From an uncultured Bacteroidales bacterium (GTDB lineage: Bacteria > Bacteroidota > Bacteroidia > Bacteroidales > Paludibacteraceae), in assembly GCA_946404495.1 (NCBI GenBank), contig CAMJDT010000011.1:1-48026 (forward strand): a stretch of DNA of 48,026 nucleotides. The letters run 5' to 3'. How positions within the stretch are numbered: position 1 is the first letter of the stretch; each line of letters starts with the position of its first letter. Of this stretch, positions 7,450 through 17,885 are shown in pieces. The notes beneath the pieces are model-generated. The model was not told where the DNA came from. It saw only the letters and a program-made list of their open reading frames with translations, and made no database searches. Both the position numbers and the translations under genes were made by a program.

Positions 7450-9207
7450 ATGTACAGAAACGTAACATGTGGTGAGTTGCGACTCGCCGATGTAGGAAAA
7501 ACGGTAACACTCGCCGGTTGGGTTCAGCGAATCCGCAAAATGGGTGGCTTGACTTTTATCGATCTGCGTGACCGCTACGGCATCACGCAGTTGGCGTTGA
7601 ACGGCGACAAACTGAGCCTGGCCGATGGTCTGGGCCGTGAGTTTGTGCTGCAAGTGACGGGACAAGTGATTGAGCGTCAGAGCAAGAACGCTCAACTGCC
7701 CACGGGTGAGATCGAGATCGAGGTAAGCGAAATCAACGTACTCAATCCCGCCGTGACGCCTCCCTTCACGATCGAGGACGAGACCGATGGCGGCGATGAT
7801 CTGAGAATGAAATACCGGTATCTGGATCTCAGACGTACGTGTGTGAGAAAGAACCTGGAGCTGCGTCATAAGATGGCCTTTGAGGTGCGTCGTTACTTGG
7901 ATGAACAGGGCTTCCTGGAGGTAGAGACGCCGGTACTGGTGAACTCGACGCCGGAGGGTGCACGTGACTTCGTGGTGCCCAGCCGCATGAATCCGGGTAC
8001 GTTCTATGCCTTGCCGCAGAGCCCGCAGATACTGAAACAGCTCTTGATGGTGAGCGGTTTTGACCGCTATTTCCAGATCGTGAAATGCTTCCGCGACGAG
8101 GACCTGCGTGCCGACCGTCAGCCGGAATTCACGCAGATAGACTGCGAGATGTCGTTCGTAGAACAAGAGGACATATTGAATATGTTCGAAGGCATGTCGC
8201 GGCACCTCTTTAAGGCCGTGCTCGGTATCGACATCCCGAAACTGCCGCGCATGACGTGGGCAGACGCGATGAAATACTACGGATCAGACAAGCCCGATAC
8301 GCGCTTCGGAATGCGTTTTGTAGAACTGCAGGATCTGTTCCACGAAGTGGAGAATCAGAAGCCTGAGGCAGAGCGTTTCAGCGTGTTTGCAAATGCCAAT
8401 TATATCGGTGGAATCTGTGCAAAAGGCTGCGCCGTTTATACGCGCAAGCAACTGGATCAACTGACGGAATATGTACGTCGTCCGCAGATCGGCGCCAAGG
8501 GTATGGTTTATGCTCGAGTGGAGCAGGATGGTACGGTGAAATCCAGCGTAGATAAGTTCTACACGCAGGACGTGCTGCAACGTGTGGCCAAGGCAATGGA
8601 AGCCGAGGCAGGCGACCTGATCCTGATCTTGAGCGGCGATGACGCGATGAAGACCAGAAAGCAACTGAGCGAGCTGCGTCTGGAGATGGGTCGTCAGTTG
8701 GGCCTGAGAGATCCGAAGAAATTCAGCTGCCTGTGGGTGGTTGATTTCCCGATGTACGAGTGGTCTGACGAGGAACAGCGTCTGATGGCGATGCACCATC
8801 CGTTTACCAGTCCCAAGCCCGAAGATATTCCGCTTTTGGATACCGATCCGGCTGCTGTGCGCGCGAACGCATATGATATGGTCATCAACGGTGTCGAAGT
8901 CGGCGGTGGCAGTATCCGTATCCACGATGCCAAGTTGCAGGAGAAAGTGTTTGAGATTCTCGGCTTCACGCCCGAACAGGCTCAGGCTAAGTTCGGCTTC
9001 CTGATGAATGCCTTCAAGTACGGAGCGCCGCCTCACGGAGGTCTGGCTTATGGTCTGGATCGTTTTGTCAGTCTGTTTGCCGGTCTGGACAGCATCCGCG
9101 ACTGCATCGCGTTCCCGAAAAATAATCAAGGTAAAGACGTGATGCTTGGTGCACCTGGCGTCATTGACCAAGTCCAATTAGATGAACTGAATATTGTGCT
9201 CAAATGA
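7450..9207 (+). CDS. aspS: Aspartyl-tRNA synthetase
   Basis: 585 residues from the ATG at 7450 ([10 protein letters not shown]); the upstream in-frame sequence is repeat DNA and not part of the protein. Class II synthetase of the bacterial type: an N-terminal OB-fold anticodon-binding domain (about 1-105), a catalytic core with motif 2 at [16 protein letters not shown] (Arg215), a GAD insertion domain (about 290-410), and motif 3 GLAYGLDRF (Arg538). It charges tRNA-Asp. All key residues and the family length are intact. Confidence 0.96.
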   Translation: MYRNVTCGELRLADVGKTVTLAGWVQRIRKMGGLTFIDLRDRYGITQLALNGDKLSLADGLGREFVLQVTGQVIERQSKNAQLPTGEIEIEVSEINVLNPAVTPPFTIEDETDGGDDLRMKYRYLDLRRTCVRKNLELRHKMAFEVRRYLDEQGFLEVETPVLVNSTPEGARDFVVPSRMNPGTFYALPQSPQILKQLLMVSGFDRYFQIVKCFRDEDLRADRQPEFTQIDCEMSFVEQEDILNMFEGMSRHLFKAVLGIDIPKLPRMTWADAMKYYGSDKPDTRFGMRFVELQDLFHEVENQKPEAERFSVFANANYIGGICAKGCAVYTRKQLDQLTEYVRRPQIGAKGMVYARVEQDGTVKSSVDKFYTQDVLQRVAKAMEAEAGDLILILSGDDAMKTRKQLSELRLEMGRQLGLRDPKKFSCLWVVDFPMYEWSDEEQRLMAMHHPFTSPKPEDIPLLDTDPAAVRANAYDMVINGVEVGGGSIRIHDAKLQEKVFEILGFTPEQAQAKFGFLMNAFKYGAPPHGGLAYGLDRFVSLFAGLDSIRDCIAFPKNNQGKDVMLGAPGVIDQVQLDELNIVLK

Positions 9208-9262
9208 ACCTAATTGGGATTATGTAAAATACCGTTTTTTCGTTTTACCCTATTTATCGTAG

Positions 9263-11647
9263 ATGACAGATAAAGAGAAAGAGATCATAGATGTAGAACC
9301 GATCGAGGTGAAAGCGACGCAGCAAGCTGAGATTGATATCCTTCCGCTGAAGAATCTGGTGCTGTTTCCCGGCATCATGATTACCGTGGTTGTAAGTCGT
9401 ACCGCCAACAAGAACCTGATACAACGTCTGCAACGCCAGCGTGGTAAGGACGCGGAATTGGCAGTCTTTACACAGAAAGATGACACGGTCGAGAATCCTA
9501 AGGCAGATGACCTGTATTCGGTCGGTTGTCTCGGAACGATTGTTCAGGTAAAGGAAACAGAGTCGAAGAATCTGGAAGTTGTCTTGGGCGGCAATACGCG
9601 ACTGAGACTCGTCAGTTTGACCTCCACACGTGGCGCGTACAAAGGAATTGTGGCTAACCATAGCGATATTCAGAATCTCAACATCGCGCACACGGATATG
9701 TTGGTAAGTCTGATTCTTAAGTTGCGTGAGCAAGGCAAGGAATTGGCCAAGCTTTCGAAACTGCCGGAAAACATCGTCAAAACTATCGAAACGGTCAGTG
9801 TTGTGACCGTGCCGAATGTGCTGAGTTGCGTATTCCCGTTCCCGATCGAACAGCGTCAGGAGCTCTTAGAATGCGAGATGATGGAGCGTTGCGAGAAATT
9901 GACGGAGCTCATGACGAATTTGGCGCAACAGTTGGAGGCGCAAGCCGAACTGGAGAGCAAGACGCAGGAGTCCATCAACAACGACCAGCGCAAATACTAT
10001 CTGCACCATCAGTTGGAGGCTATTCAGAAGGAATTGGGCGACGACACGGGTCAACAAATCATCGATGAACTCAAGGCAAAAGCCGAGAAGAAGAAATGGG
10101 ACGAGAAGGTGCAGAGCGTGTTTGACGAGCAGTTGAAACGCCTGCAACGTCTGAATCCCCACTCTCCCGATTATGCTACACAGCAAGACTACCTGGAGAC
10201 GCTGTTGGATCTGCCGTGGAACGAATATACGGAGGATAACTACGATATCAAGAACGCACGCGATGTGCTCAACCGCGAACATTTCGGTCTGGAGAAAGTA
10301 AAAGAGCGCATCTTGGAATACTTGGCGGTACTGAGACAGACGTCTCAGAAGCCGATTAAGGACTTCAAGGCTCCGATCCTGTGCCTGTACGGTCCTCCGG
10401 GCGTGGGTAAGACCAGTCTGGGTAAATCGGTCGCGGAAGCCTTAGGCCGCAAGTATGCGCGCATATCGCTGGGCGGACTGCACGACGAGGCGGAGATACG
10501 CGGTCACAGGCGTACCTACATAGGCGCCCTACCCGGCCGCATCATCGAGAATATCCGCAAGGTGAAGAGTTCGAATCCCGTGTTCGTACTGGACGAAGTG
10601 GATAAGATCGGCGCGGACTACAAGGGCGACCCGACCTCGGCACTATTAGAGGTGCTGGATCCGGAGCAGAACACCACGTTCCACGACAACTACCTGGATG
10701 TGGATTACGACCTGAGTAAGGTGCTCTTTATTGCTACAGCCAATACGCTGGACTCTATACCGCGTCCCCTACTCGACCGCATGGAGCTCATCGAGATGTC
10801 GGGCTATCTGTTGGAAGAGAAAGAGGAGATCGCGAAACGTCATCTACTGCCCAAGGAGATCGAGAAACACGGTCTGACGGCCGAGCAGATACAGATCGAT
10901 ACACCTATCATCGACCAACTCATCGAGGACTACACGCGCGAGTCGGGTGTTCGGAGTCTGAGTCGTCAAATTGCGACCATCTGCCGTAAGATCGTGACGA
11001 AGATTGCCTTGGAAGAACCGTATAATGTGCAGGTAACCAAGGAGGATGTGGTAGCGTATCTGGGTCAGAAGCGGTACTCGCGCGATGCGTGGGAGACCAA
11101 TAAATATATAGGTGTGGTGACCGGTCTGGCCTGGACGCAGGTGGGAGGTGAGATCTTGTTTATCGAGACCTCGCTCTCGCCATCCAAGCAACCTACCCTC
11201 ACGCTCACGGGCAACTTGGGCGACGTGATGAAGGAGAGCGCCACGATAGCCTTGGCCTATATCAAAGCGCACGCACAGGAATTCGGCATCAAGCAGAAGG
11301 ATATCGATACGCAGTCGGTTCATATCCATGTGCCGGAGGGCGCTATCCCGAAGGACGGTCCGAGTGCGGGTATCACGATGACGACAGCCTTGGTATCGGC
11401 CTTTACGGGAAGACAGGTGCGTCCGCGTATCGCCATGACGGGCGAGATGACACTCCGTGGCAAGGTACTACCTATCGGGGGCGTCAAGGAAAAGATCCTG
11501 GCTGCCAAACGTGCCGGCATCACCGACCTGGTGCTGTGTCAGGATAACAAGAAAGATGTGGACGAGATCAAAGAGGTGTACCTGAAGGGATTGACGTTCC
11601 ACTATGTAAGTGATATCAAAGAAGTAATAGACTATTCGCTACTATGA
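9263..11647 (+). CDS. lon: ATP-dependent protease Lon
   Basis: 794 residues with the full Lon plan: an N-terminal substrate-binding domain (about 25-230), a coiled helical linker, an AAA+ module with Walker A GPPGVGKT (residues 377-384, Lys383) and Walker [10 protein letters not shown], and a C-terminal protease domain with Ser701 in PKDGPSAG and Lys744 in GGVKEK, spaced 43 residues as in E. coli Lon. It degrades misfolded and regulatory proteins in the cytoplasm. There is no CIRCE or other heat-shock operator in the 55-base gap after aspS. Its TGA overlaps the ATG of the next gene (ATGA), so the two are translationally coupled. Confidence 0.96.
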   Translation: MTDKEKEIIDVEPIEVKATQQAEIDILPLKNLVLFPGIMITVVVSRTANKNLIQRLQRQRGKDAELAVFTQKDDTVENPKADDLYSVGCLGTIVQVKETESKNLEVVLGGNTRLRLVSLTSTRGAYKGIVANHSDIQNLNIAHTDMLVSLILKLREQGKELAKLSKLPENIVKTIETVSVVTVPNVLSCVFPFPIEQRQELLECEMMERCEKLTELMTNLAQQLEAQAELESKTQESINNDQRKYYLHHQLEAIQKELGDDTGQQIIDELKAKAEKKKWDEKVQSVFDEQLKRLQRLNPHSPDYATQQDYLETLLDLPWNEYTEDNYDIKNARDVLNREHFGLEKVKERILEYLAVLRQTSQKPIKDFKAPILCLYGPPGVGKTSLGKSVAEALGRKYARISLGGLHDEAEIRGHRRTYIGALPGRIIENIRKVKSSNPVFVLDEVDKIGADYKGDPTSALLEVLDPEQNTTFHDNYLDVDYDLSKVLFIATANTLDSIPRPLLDRMELIEMSGYLLEEKEEIAKRHLLPKEIEKHGLTAEQIQIDTPIIDQLIEDYTRESGVRSLSRQIATICRKIVTKIALEEPYNVQVTKEDVVAYLGQKRYSRDAWETNKYIGVVTGLAWTQVGGEILFIETSLSPSKQPTLTLTGNLGDVMKESATIALAYIKAHAQEFGIKQKDIDTQSVHIHVPEGAIPKDGPSAGITMTTALVSAFTGRQVRPRIAMTGEMTLRGKVLPIGGVKEKILAAKRAGITDLVLCQDNKKDVDEIKEVYLKGLTFHYVSDIKEVIDYSLL

Positions 11648-12921
11648 CTATAGAAGAGATGAATCGGTTGCTGCGCAACTATTTTCTGGTGGGAGAGACC
11701 AAGGATGTGGACTTCCGCAAGGCCCGTTTGCGCGACCTAATGAGCGCCGTGGAGGAATATGAGGAGAAGTTGTACGAAGCGTTGCAGACGGATCTGAACA
11801 AGAGCCGCGACGAGGCATTCTTTACGGAGATCAGTATTGTAAAGGACGAGATACGCTATGCGCTTCGTCATGTGAAGGGCTGGGCACGCGATAAGCACGT
11901 GTGCGGTTCGATTGCCGTGATGCCCTCGCGCAGTTATATTCACTATGAGCCCTTAGGAACGGCTCTGATTATCGCGCCGTGGAACTATCCGGTTAATCTA
12001 TTGCTCTGCCCGCTGGTGGCGTCGATTGCGGCAGGCTGCTGCGCCATGCTGAAGCCTTCGCCCTATACGCCCAACGTGAGTCGGGTGCTGACGGAGATGA
12101 TCAAGAAGACCTTCCCGATGCAGTATATCAATATTGTGGAAGGACACAGGGAGGTCAACGAGGAGTTGTTGGAACAACGTTGGGACCTAATCTTCTTCAC
12201 GGGCAGTCCGGCTCTAGGTAAGGTAGTGATGGCTGCTGCCGCGAAGAACCTGACGCCGTGTATCCTGGAGTTGGGCGGCAAGAGCCCGTGTATCGTCGAT
12301 AAAGAGGCCGACCTGAAGATGGCGGCACGACGCATAGCCTGGGGTAAGTTGCTCAACAACGGTCAGACCTGTATTGCGCCGGATTATCTGTTGGTACAGA
12401 CTCAGGTGGCGGATAAGTTCATGCACCTCCTGGACGAAGCTATCGAGGATATATCGGAGAACAATCAGATTGTCAAGATAGTGAACGACAAGGCGCGTGC
12501 CCGCCTGGAGAGCTATGAGAAGGAACCGGAGCGGCAATGGGAAGAGGAAATCTTCGGTCCGATGTTCCCGATGCGCACGTTCGGTTCGCTGGAGGATGCC
12601 GAGTTGTATGTCAATAACCACGAGAAACCGCTGGCGCTCTATTACTTCGGAGACGAAGAGAAAGCCAAACGGGTGATCAAGCATACCTCGTCGGGCGGCG
12701 TGGTGGTAAACGATACCATCATCCATATCGCGAATCCCAACCTACCCTTCGGCGGCGTGGGCAATTCCGGCATGGGACGCTATCACAGGAAGGCCGGTTT
12801 CCTCAGTTTCAGCAATCCCAAATCGGTCCTGGTGGCCAAGAACCACCCGCTATGGATGCGCATGAAGGAAGTGCCGTTTAGGAAGAGCAAACTGGTGAAA
12901 TGGCTGATGGGAGGCAAATAA
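11644..12921 (+). CDS. Class 3-type aldehyde dehydrogenase with an internal deletion
   Basis: 425 residues; class 3 (fatty or aromatic aldehyde) enzymes are usually about 450-460. Glu209 in LELGGK and Cys243 in NNGQTCIAPDY sit at exactly the class 3 positions, and the C-terminal FGGVGNSGMGRYHRKAGF stretch is present, so it should bind NAD(P) and aldehyde. Between IVNDKARARLESY (about residue 290) and EEEIFGP only about 14 residues remain where the rat enzyme has about 26 more, removing the strand that normally reads RYIAPT. The reading frame is intact and downstream motifs are conserved, so it looks like a shortened functional protein and not a pseudogene. Its start overlaps the lon stop. Confidence 0.85.
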   Translation: MTIEEMNRLLRNYFLVGETKDVDFRKARLRDLMSAVEEYEEKLYEALQTDLNKSRDEAFFTEISIVKDEIRYALRHVKGWARDKHVCGSIAVMPSRSYIHYEPLGTALIIAPWNYPVNLLLCPLVASIAAGCCAMLKPSPYTPNVSRVLTEMIKKTFPMQYINIVEGHREVNEELLEQRWDLIFFTGSPALGKVVMAAAAKNLTPCILELGGKSPCIVDKEADLKMAARRIAWGKLLNNGQTCIAPDYLLVQTQVADKFMHLLDEAIEDISENNQIVKIVNDKARARLESYEKEPERQWEEEIFGPMFPMRTFGSLEDAELYVNNHEKPLALYYFGDEEKAKRVIKHTSSGGVVVNDTIIHIANPNLPFGGVGNSGMGRYHRKAGFLSFSNPKSVLVAKNHPLWMRMKEVPFRKSKLVKWLMGGK

Positions 12922-12993
12922 AGACGCGTGCGCGTACATGCGCGCGTATATAAAATAAGGAGAAACATAGCATATTAAAACACAACACATACC

Positions 12994-14226
12994 ATGAGAC
13001 GCACAATTTTTCGTAGTTTTCTGAGCCGTGACAAGCAACGACAGCTACTGGTCATCCCTACCCCGAAAGGCAAGGTGATGATGATCCTGGAACCACTGAT
13101 TTTTCTGACGCTGTTCTTCGGCGTGTTCTGCACAGTCGGCCATTATATGGGCGTAAGCGAGATGCTGAACACGATCATGCGGACGGCCTTTGATCTGCTC
13201 ATCAACACCTGTTTCTACCTGATGGGAATCACGGTATTGTCGGGTGCGCTGGGTAAGCTGTTGATAGAGTTCGGCGTAGTGAGGATGCTGGAGGCGATTC
13301 TGCGTCCGCTCATGAAACCGCTGTTTCGTCTGCCCGGCGTAGCGGCTTTGGGAGCCGTATTGACCTTCCTGAGCGACAATCCTGCTATCATCGCCCTGGC
13401 CAAAGACCGCGAGTTCAGCCGTTACTTCAAGAAATACCAACTCATCTCCCTGACCAACTTCGGTACGGCATTCGGAATGGGTCTGATCGTGATGGTGTTT
13501 ATGATTGCCTTGAGTAACAAGGTGCCGGGCGCGACGACGGGAGCGTTGGTAGGCTTGTTGGGCGCCGTGGTCGGCTGTATCGTATCGACGCGTCTGATGC
13601 AACGTTTCACCCTACGGGCTCATCCGGAATACGGAGAGGAAGAAGCCTATGAAGGTCCGGTGGTCGAGACGACTCAAACGCAAGTGAATGTACATAAGGA
13701 TAGCACCTTCATCCGTGCCCTGAATGCCATCTTGGACGGCGGTAAGACCGGTGTAGATTTGGGATTGGCGATCATACCGGGTGTGCTGGTTATCTCGACG
13801 GCCGTGATGATGATTACCTTCGGTCCGAAAGGCGATGAGGGTCAGTATCTGGGCGTTGCCTATGAGGGCGTGCCTGTATTGCCCTGGTTGGCCGGTAAAA
13901 TAAGCATAGTATTCGACTGGCTGTTCGGCTTCAAGTCGCCGGAGCTGGTTGCCTTCCCAATCACGGCTCTGGGCGCTGTGGGAGCGGCTTTGGGACTGAT
14001 TCCGGCGTTTGTAAACAATCCGGATATCGTCTTTGACGCCAACGCTATCGCGGTATGCACGGCTATCGGTATGTGCTGGTCGGGTTACCTGAGTACCCAC
14101 ACGGCTATGCTGGACTCGCTGGGTTATCGCAAACTCATCGGTAAGGCCATCGGAGCACACACCATCGGCGGTCTCGCAGCCGGTATTTTTGCCCACTGGT
14201 TGTACGTATTAATCTCGCTATTTTAA
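12994..14226 (+). CDS. Gate/nucleoside-recognition-domain integral membrane protein
   Basis: 410 residues with about eight to ten hydrophobic segments, including LEPLIFLTLFFGVF near residue 30, several glycine-rich helices, and paired Gate-like halves (PGVAALGAVLTFLSDNPAI near residue 112 and the FP-ITALGAVGAALGLIPAF region near 320). These match proteins annotated as nucleoside recognition domain or CD0519/CD1768 family membrane proteins. The substrate is unknown; family membership suggests transport of a small molecule. It follows the dehydrogenase by 72 bases that contain a short GCGCG-TACATG-CGCGC hairpin (about 12929-12944) without a T-run. Confidence 0.75.
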   Translation: MRRTIFRSFLSRDKQRQLLVIPTPKGKVMMILEPLIFLTLFFGVFCTVGHYMGVSEMLNTIMRTAFDLLINTCFYLMGITVLSGALGKLLIEFGVVRMLEAILRPLMKPLFRLPGVAALGAVLTFLSDNPAIIALAKDREFSRYFKKYQLISLTNFGTAFGMGLIVMVFMIALSNKVPGATTGALVGLLGAVVGCIVSTRLMQRFTLRAHPEYGEEEAYEGPVVETTQTQVNVHKDSTFIRALNAILDGGKTGVDLGLAIIPGVLVISTAVMMITFGPKGDEGQYLGVAYEGVPVLPWLAGKISIVFDWLFGFKSPELVAFPITALGAVGAALGLIPAFVNNPDIVFDANAIAVCTAIGMCWSGYLSTHTAMLDSLGYRKLIGKAIGAHTIGGLAAGIFAHWLYVLISLF

Positions 14227-14254
14227 TTTTTTTAGAAAAAAATGATACGAAGGC

Positions 14255-14285
14255 TTGCATATGTCAAATATTTTTTGTACTTTTG
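14255..14285 (+). promoter_or_regulatory. Bacteroidota-type promoter
   Basis: TTG at 14255-14257 (TTGCATATGTCA) and TACTTTTG at 14278-14285 have the standard spacing; the lipoprotein ATG is 34 bases downstream. The TTGCATAT extension is also seen at 17838, 38142 and 38980. Confidence 0.8.
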
Positions 14286-14318
14286 CAGGCGTTTTTGAAA
14301 ACAACAAATACAACGTAT

Positions 14319-14873
14319 ATGAAAAAGTCTCTTTTCTGCCTTTTGGCGCTCGCAGCCGTGCTGATGACGAGTTGCAACAAAGAAGAACCCGACCTGCGTA
14401 CCGTTAAGGTCTTGAACCAACAGTTAGTCATTAACTCCACCATCAAGGATTACTACGACATCTCGATCGTCTACACCCTGCCCGACACGGTGGAACTGAC
14501 CGAGCAACTCGCTTTCCAGCCTATCTCCGAGAGCTTCTTCCCCGAAATCTACAAGCAGTACAAGATGGTGCCCGAATACGGAACCCTGTACGGTACGGAT
14601 TTCTTGCGCGAGACGAAGAACGCCGGCGAAGGCAAATGCCAGCTTGTCTTCAAGCGCAACAATAAGGCATATGATACCGAGGAGACCTATACCCTCTTCC
14701 TCTATAACGGCTACTTTGCCGGCGAGAAGACATCGTATTCGATGGAGACCAACACAATGCGTCAGGGTAATATCGACGGATTCAATGTAGAAGGTATCGT
14801 GCGTGCCAAGGTGCAGCTCATCGAGAAGGATGTGCATACCTTCACGTTCACCAATCCGCAACCTACGAAATAA
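14319..14873 (+). CDS. Small lipoprotein of unknown function
   Basis: 184 residues from the ATG at 14319 (MKKSLFCLLALAAVLMTSC). The lipobox is LMTSC, with Cys19 as the lipidated residue. The upstream in-frame ATG at 14283 falls at the predicted transcription start and is rejected. The mature part is mixed charged and beta-rich with no domain I recognise. It is preceded by its own promoter and followed 36 bases later by ppdK without a terminator, so the two are probably co-transcribed. Confidence 0.8.
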   Translation: MKKSLFCLLALAAVLMTSCNKEEPDLRTVKVLNQQLVINSTIKDYYDISIVYTLPDTVELTEQLAFQPISESFFPEIYKQYKMVPEYGTLYGTDFLRETKNAGEGKCQLVFKRNNKAYDTEETYTLFLYNGYFAGEKTSYSMETNTMRQGNIDGFNVEGIVRAKVQLIEKDVHTFTFTNPQPTK

Positions 14874-14909
14874 GACATATCATCTAAAAACATAATTATA
14901 CAATTTAAC

Positions 14910-17639
14910 ATGGAACAGAAAAAACGTGTTTACACCTTCGGTAACGGTAAGGCCGAAGGAAATGCTCAGATGCGTGAGCAACTGGGTGGTAAAGGTGCAA
15001 ACTGCGCAGAGATGAACCTGGTAGGCGTTCCCGTGCCTCCCGGATTTACGATTACGACCGACGTCTGCAACGAGTATTACGAGGTAGGTCAGGAGAAGAT
15101 TATGGCTCTTCTGAACGACGACGTAATGGCCGCTGTGAAGCACATCGAGACGCTGATGAACTGCAAGTTCGGTGATCCGAAGAATCCTCTGCTGGTCAGC
15201 GTACGTTCGGGTGCCCGCGCTTCGATGCCGGGTATGATGGATACCATCCTGAACCTGGGTCTGAACGACGAGGTTGCAGAAGGTATGGTAGCTAAGACCA
15301 ACAACCCCCACTTCGTTTACGACAGCTATCGCCGTTTCGTACAGATGTACGGTGACGTAGTTCTGGGCATGAAGCCGGTTAACAAGACCGACATCGATCC
15401 CTTTGAGGCTATCATCGACGAGGTAAAGGCTATCCGTGGCATCAAGCTGGATAAGGACCTGAATGTAGACGAATTGAAACTGCTCGTAGCCCGCTTCAAG
15501 ACCGCTATCAAGGAGCAGACCGGCAGCGACTTCCCGACCAATCCTATCGAGCAACTCTGGGGCGCTATCTGCGCGGTATTCCGCAGCTGGATGAACGAGC
15601 GCGCTATCCTCTATCGTAAGATGGAAGGAATTCCTGACGAGTGGGGAACGGCCGTTAGCGTGATGGCTATGGTATTCGGTAACATGGGTGAGACCTCGGC
15701 AACGGGTGTATGCTTCAGCCGTGACGCCGCTACGGGTGAGAACATATTCAATGGTGAGTACCTGGTGAATGCACAGGGTGAGGACGTTGTGGCCGGTATC
15801 CGTACTCCGCAACAAATCACGCTGGAGGGCAGCCGTCGTTGGGCCGCTCTGCAAGGCATCAGCGAGGAAGAGCGTGCGACGAAGTATCCCTCAATGGAGG
15901 AGTGCATGCCCGAGCTGTATAAGGAGCTCAACGAGATCCAACAGAAACTGGAGAACCACTATCACGATATGCAGGATATGGAGTTCACCGTACAAGAGGG
16001 TAAGCTCTGGTTCCTGCAGACCCGTAATGGTAAGCGTACCGGCACGGCCATGGTGAAGATTGCTATGGATCTGCTGCGCGAAGGCCAGATTGACGAGAAG
16101 ACGGCTATCCTTCGCTGCGAGCCGCAGAAGCTGGATGAACTGCTCCACCCCGTATTTGACAAGGACGCTCTGAAGAAAGCCAAAGTCATCACCCAAGGTC
16201 TGCCCGCCAGCCCGGGTGCAGCATGTGGTCAGATCGTGTTCCACGCTGACGACGCTCAGGAATGGCACAAAGACGGCCACAAGGTTGTCATGGTTCGTAT
16301 CGAGACCAGTCCCGAAGACCTGGCCGGTATGAGTGCAGCCGAAGGTATCCTGACCGCACGCGGCGGTATGACCAGCCACGCAGCCGTTGTGGCTCGCGGT
16401 ATGGGTAAGTGCTGCGTATCGGGTGCAGGTGCCATCGTAGTAGACTACAAGGCTAAGACCGTCACCATCGAAGGCGTTACCTATAAGGAGGGCGATTATC
16501 TCTCTCTGAACGGTTCGACCGGTCAAGTATATGCCGGCCAGATCCCGACCAAGGCTGCTGAGCTCAGCGGCGACTTCAAGGCTCTGATGGACCTCTGCGA
16601 CAAGTATACCCACCTGCAGGTTCGTACCAACGCCGACACCCCGCACGATGCACAGGTGGCTCGCGCCTTTGGTGCCAAGGGTATTGGTCTGACCCGTACG
16701 GAGCATATGTTCTTTGAGGATAAGAAGATCATCGCTATGCGTGAGATGATTCTGGCTAAGGACACCGAAGGCCGTGAGAAAGCGCTGGCTAAACTGCTGC
16801 CCTACCAGAAGGCTGACTTCAAGGGTATCCTCGAGGCTATGGACGGTTATCCCGTGAATATCCGTCTCTTGGATCCTCCCTTGCATGAGTTCGTACCTCA
16901 CGATCTGGCAGGTCAGGAAACCATGGCTAAAGAGATGGGTATCTCGGTTCAGGAGATTCAACAGCGTGTGGCTCAACTGGCAGAGAACAACCCGATGCTT
17001 GGTCACCGTGGTTGCCGTCTGGGTATCACCTTCCCCGAGATTACCGCTATGCAGACCCGCGCTATCATGTCGGCTGCTTGCGAGCTGAAGAAGGAAGGCA
17101 AGAACCCGATGCCCGAAGTAATGGTTCCGCTGATCGGTATTCTCTATGAGTTCAAGCAACAGAAGGAGATTATCGAGCGCGTAGCTAAGGAGGTATTTGC
17201 TGAGTACGGTGTAGAGGTTGAGTACGAGATTGGTACGATGATTGAGATTCCGCGTGCCGCTCTGACCGCTGACCGTATCGCTACCGAGGCTCAGTACTTC
17301 AGCTTCGGAACCAACGATCTGACGCAGATGACCTTCGGTTACAGCCGCGACGATATCGCTTCGTTCCTCCCCGTTTATCTGGAGAAGAAGATCCTGAAGG
17401 CTGACCCGTTCCAGGTACTGGATCAGAAGGGTGTAGGCCAACTCATCAAGATGGCCGTAGAGAAAGGTCGTGCTATTCGTCCGTCGCTGCGTACCGGTAT
17501 CTGTGGTGAGCACGGTGGTGAACCCAGTTCGGTTAAGTTCTGCGCACGCGTGGGTATGAACTACGCCAGCTGCTCGCCCTTCCGCGTGCCTATCGCTCGT
17601 CTGGCTGCTGCTCAGGCTGCCGTTGAGGATGACAAATAA
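14910..17639 (+). CDS. ppdK: Pyruvate, phosphate dikinase
   Basis: 909 residues, normal for the PEP-utilizing dikinase that interconverts pyruvate + ATP + phosphate and PEP + AMP + pyrophosphate. The N-terminal ATP-grasp domain begins LGGKGANCAEM; the central phospho-histidine domain carries GGMTSHAAVVARG with His490; the C-terminal PEP-binding barrel has GLTRTEHMF and FGTNDLTQM, and ends with the GICGEHGGEPSS loop that holds the catalytic cysteine. In gut Bacteroidales this enzyme usually runs a pyrophosphate-linked glycolysis. Codon use is strongly biased (GGT, CGT, GCT rise compared with neighbours), as expected for high expression. A strong terminator follows. Confidence 0.97.
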   Translation: MEQKKRVYTFGNGKAEGNAQMREQLGGKGANCAEMNLVGVPVPPGFTITTDVCNEYYEVGQEKIMALLNDDVMAAVKHIETLMNCKFGDPKNPLLVSVRSGARASMPGMMDTILNLGLNDEVAEGMVAKTNNPHFVYDSYRRFVQMYGDVVLGMKPVNKTDIDPFEAIIDEVKAIRGIKLDKDLNVDELKLLVARFKTAIKEQTGSDFPTNPIEQLWGAICAVFRSWMNERAILYRKMEGIPDEWGTAVSVMAMVFGNMGETSATGVCFSRDAATGENIFNGEYLVNAQGEDVVAGIRTPQQITLEGSRRWAALQGISEEERATKYPSMEECMPELYKELNEIQQKLENHYHDMQDMEFTVQEGKLWFLQTRNGKRTGTAMVKIAMDLLREGQIDEKTAILRCEPQKLDELLHPVFDKDALKKAKVITQGLPASPGAACGQIVFHADDAQEWHKDGHKVVMVRIETSPEDLAGMSAAEGILTARGGMTSHAAVVARGMGKCCVSGAGAIVVDYKAKTVTIEGVTYKEGDYLSLNGSTGQVYAGQIPTKAAELSGDFKALMDLCDKYTHLQVRTNADTPHDAQVARAFGAKGIGLTRTEHMFFEDKKIIAMREMILAKDTEGREKALAKLLPYQKADFKGILEAMDGYPVNIRLLDPPLHEFVPHDLAGQETMAKEMGISVQEIQQRVAQLAENNPMLGHRGCRLGITFPEITAMQTRAIMSAACELKKEGKNPMPEVMVPLIGILYEFKQQKEIIERVAKEVFAEYGVEVEYEIGTMIEIPRAALTADRIATEAQYFSFGTNDLTQMTFGYSRDDIASFLPVYLEKKILKADPFQVLDQKGVGQLIKMAVEKGRAIRPSLRTGICGEHGGEPSSVKFCARVGMNYASCSPFRVPIARLAAAQAAVEDDK

Positions 17640-17666
17640 AAAGAAAAACATCCCTTTTATATCAGG

Positions 17667-17696
17667 ACAACGCACTCGTTTCGGGTGCGTTGTTTT
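17667..17696 (+). terminator. Intrinsic terminator of ppdK
   Basis: ACAACGCAC and GTGCGTTGT form 9-bp perfect arms that extend through a G-U pair to a TTT loop, followed by TTTGC. It does not belong to the TCGCAG terminator family. Confidence 0.85.
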
Positions 17697-17711
17697 GCAT
17701 TAATATATGTA

Positions 17712-17752
17712 ACTTCGAGGACACCGACACGCTTCGCGTCCCACCTCGAAGT
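17712..17752. other. Long inverted repeat in an untranslated gap
   Basis: ACTTCGAGG (17712-17720) and CCTCGAAGT (17744-17752) pair perfectly, and ACGC-TTC-GCGT forms an inner hairpin (17728-17738). There is no T-run, and it lies between the ppdK terminator and the next promoter. Its role is unknown; it could be a structured RNA end or another word-type intergenic element. I see no gene in 17697-17837. Confidence 0.6.
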
Positions 17753-17837
17753 AACGTCCGCACTATCGTGCAAACAGCAATCTTTAGCCGAAAAAATTTA
17801 AATAAAGCAAGCTTTTTTAATTTTTTTCAACAAAATC

Positions 17838-17868
17838 TTGCATATTTGAATAATTTTTTGTAACTTTG
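17838..17868 (+). promoter_or_regulatory. Promoter of the glycan-degradation cluster
   Basis: TTGCATAT starts at 17838 and TAACTTTG is at 17861-17868. The ATG at 17886 is 17 bases further on. Confidence 0.8.
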
Positions 17869-17885
17869 CGGCAAATTATGGATAT

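Noticed and set aside
9222..9247. A terminator between aspS and lon (GTAAAA...TTTTAC)
   Set aside because: The stem is only six A/T-rich pairs with a long loop, too weak to call.
11644..12921. Pseudogene call for the shortened aldehyde dehydrogenase
   Set aside because: The frame is intact, catalytic residues sit at the family positions, and downstream motifs are conserved.
15891..17675. A 594-codon open frame antisense to ppdK
   Set aside because: It is a shadow of the strongly biased codon use of ppdK; its translation is rich in His, Leu, Gln and Thr with no domain, and ppdK motifs are complete.
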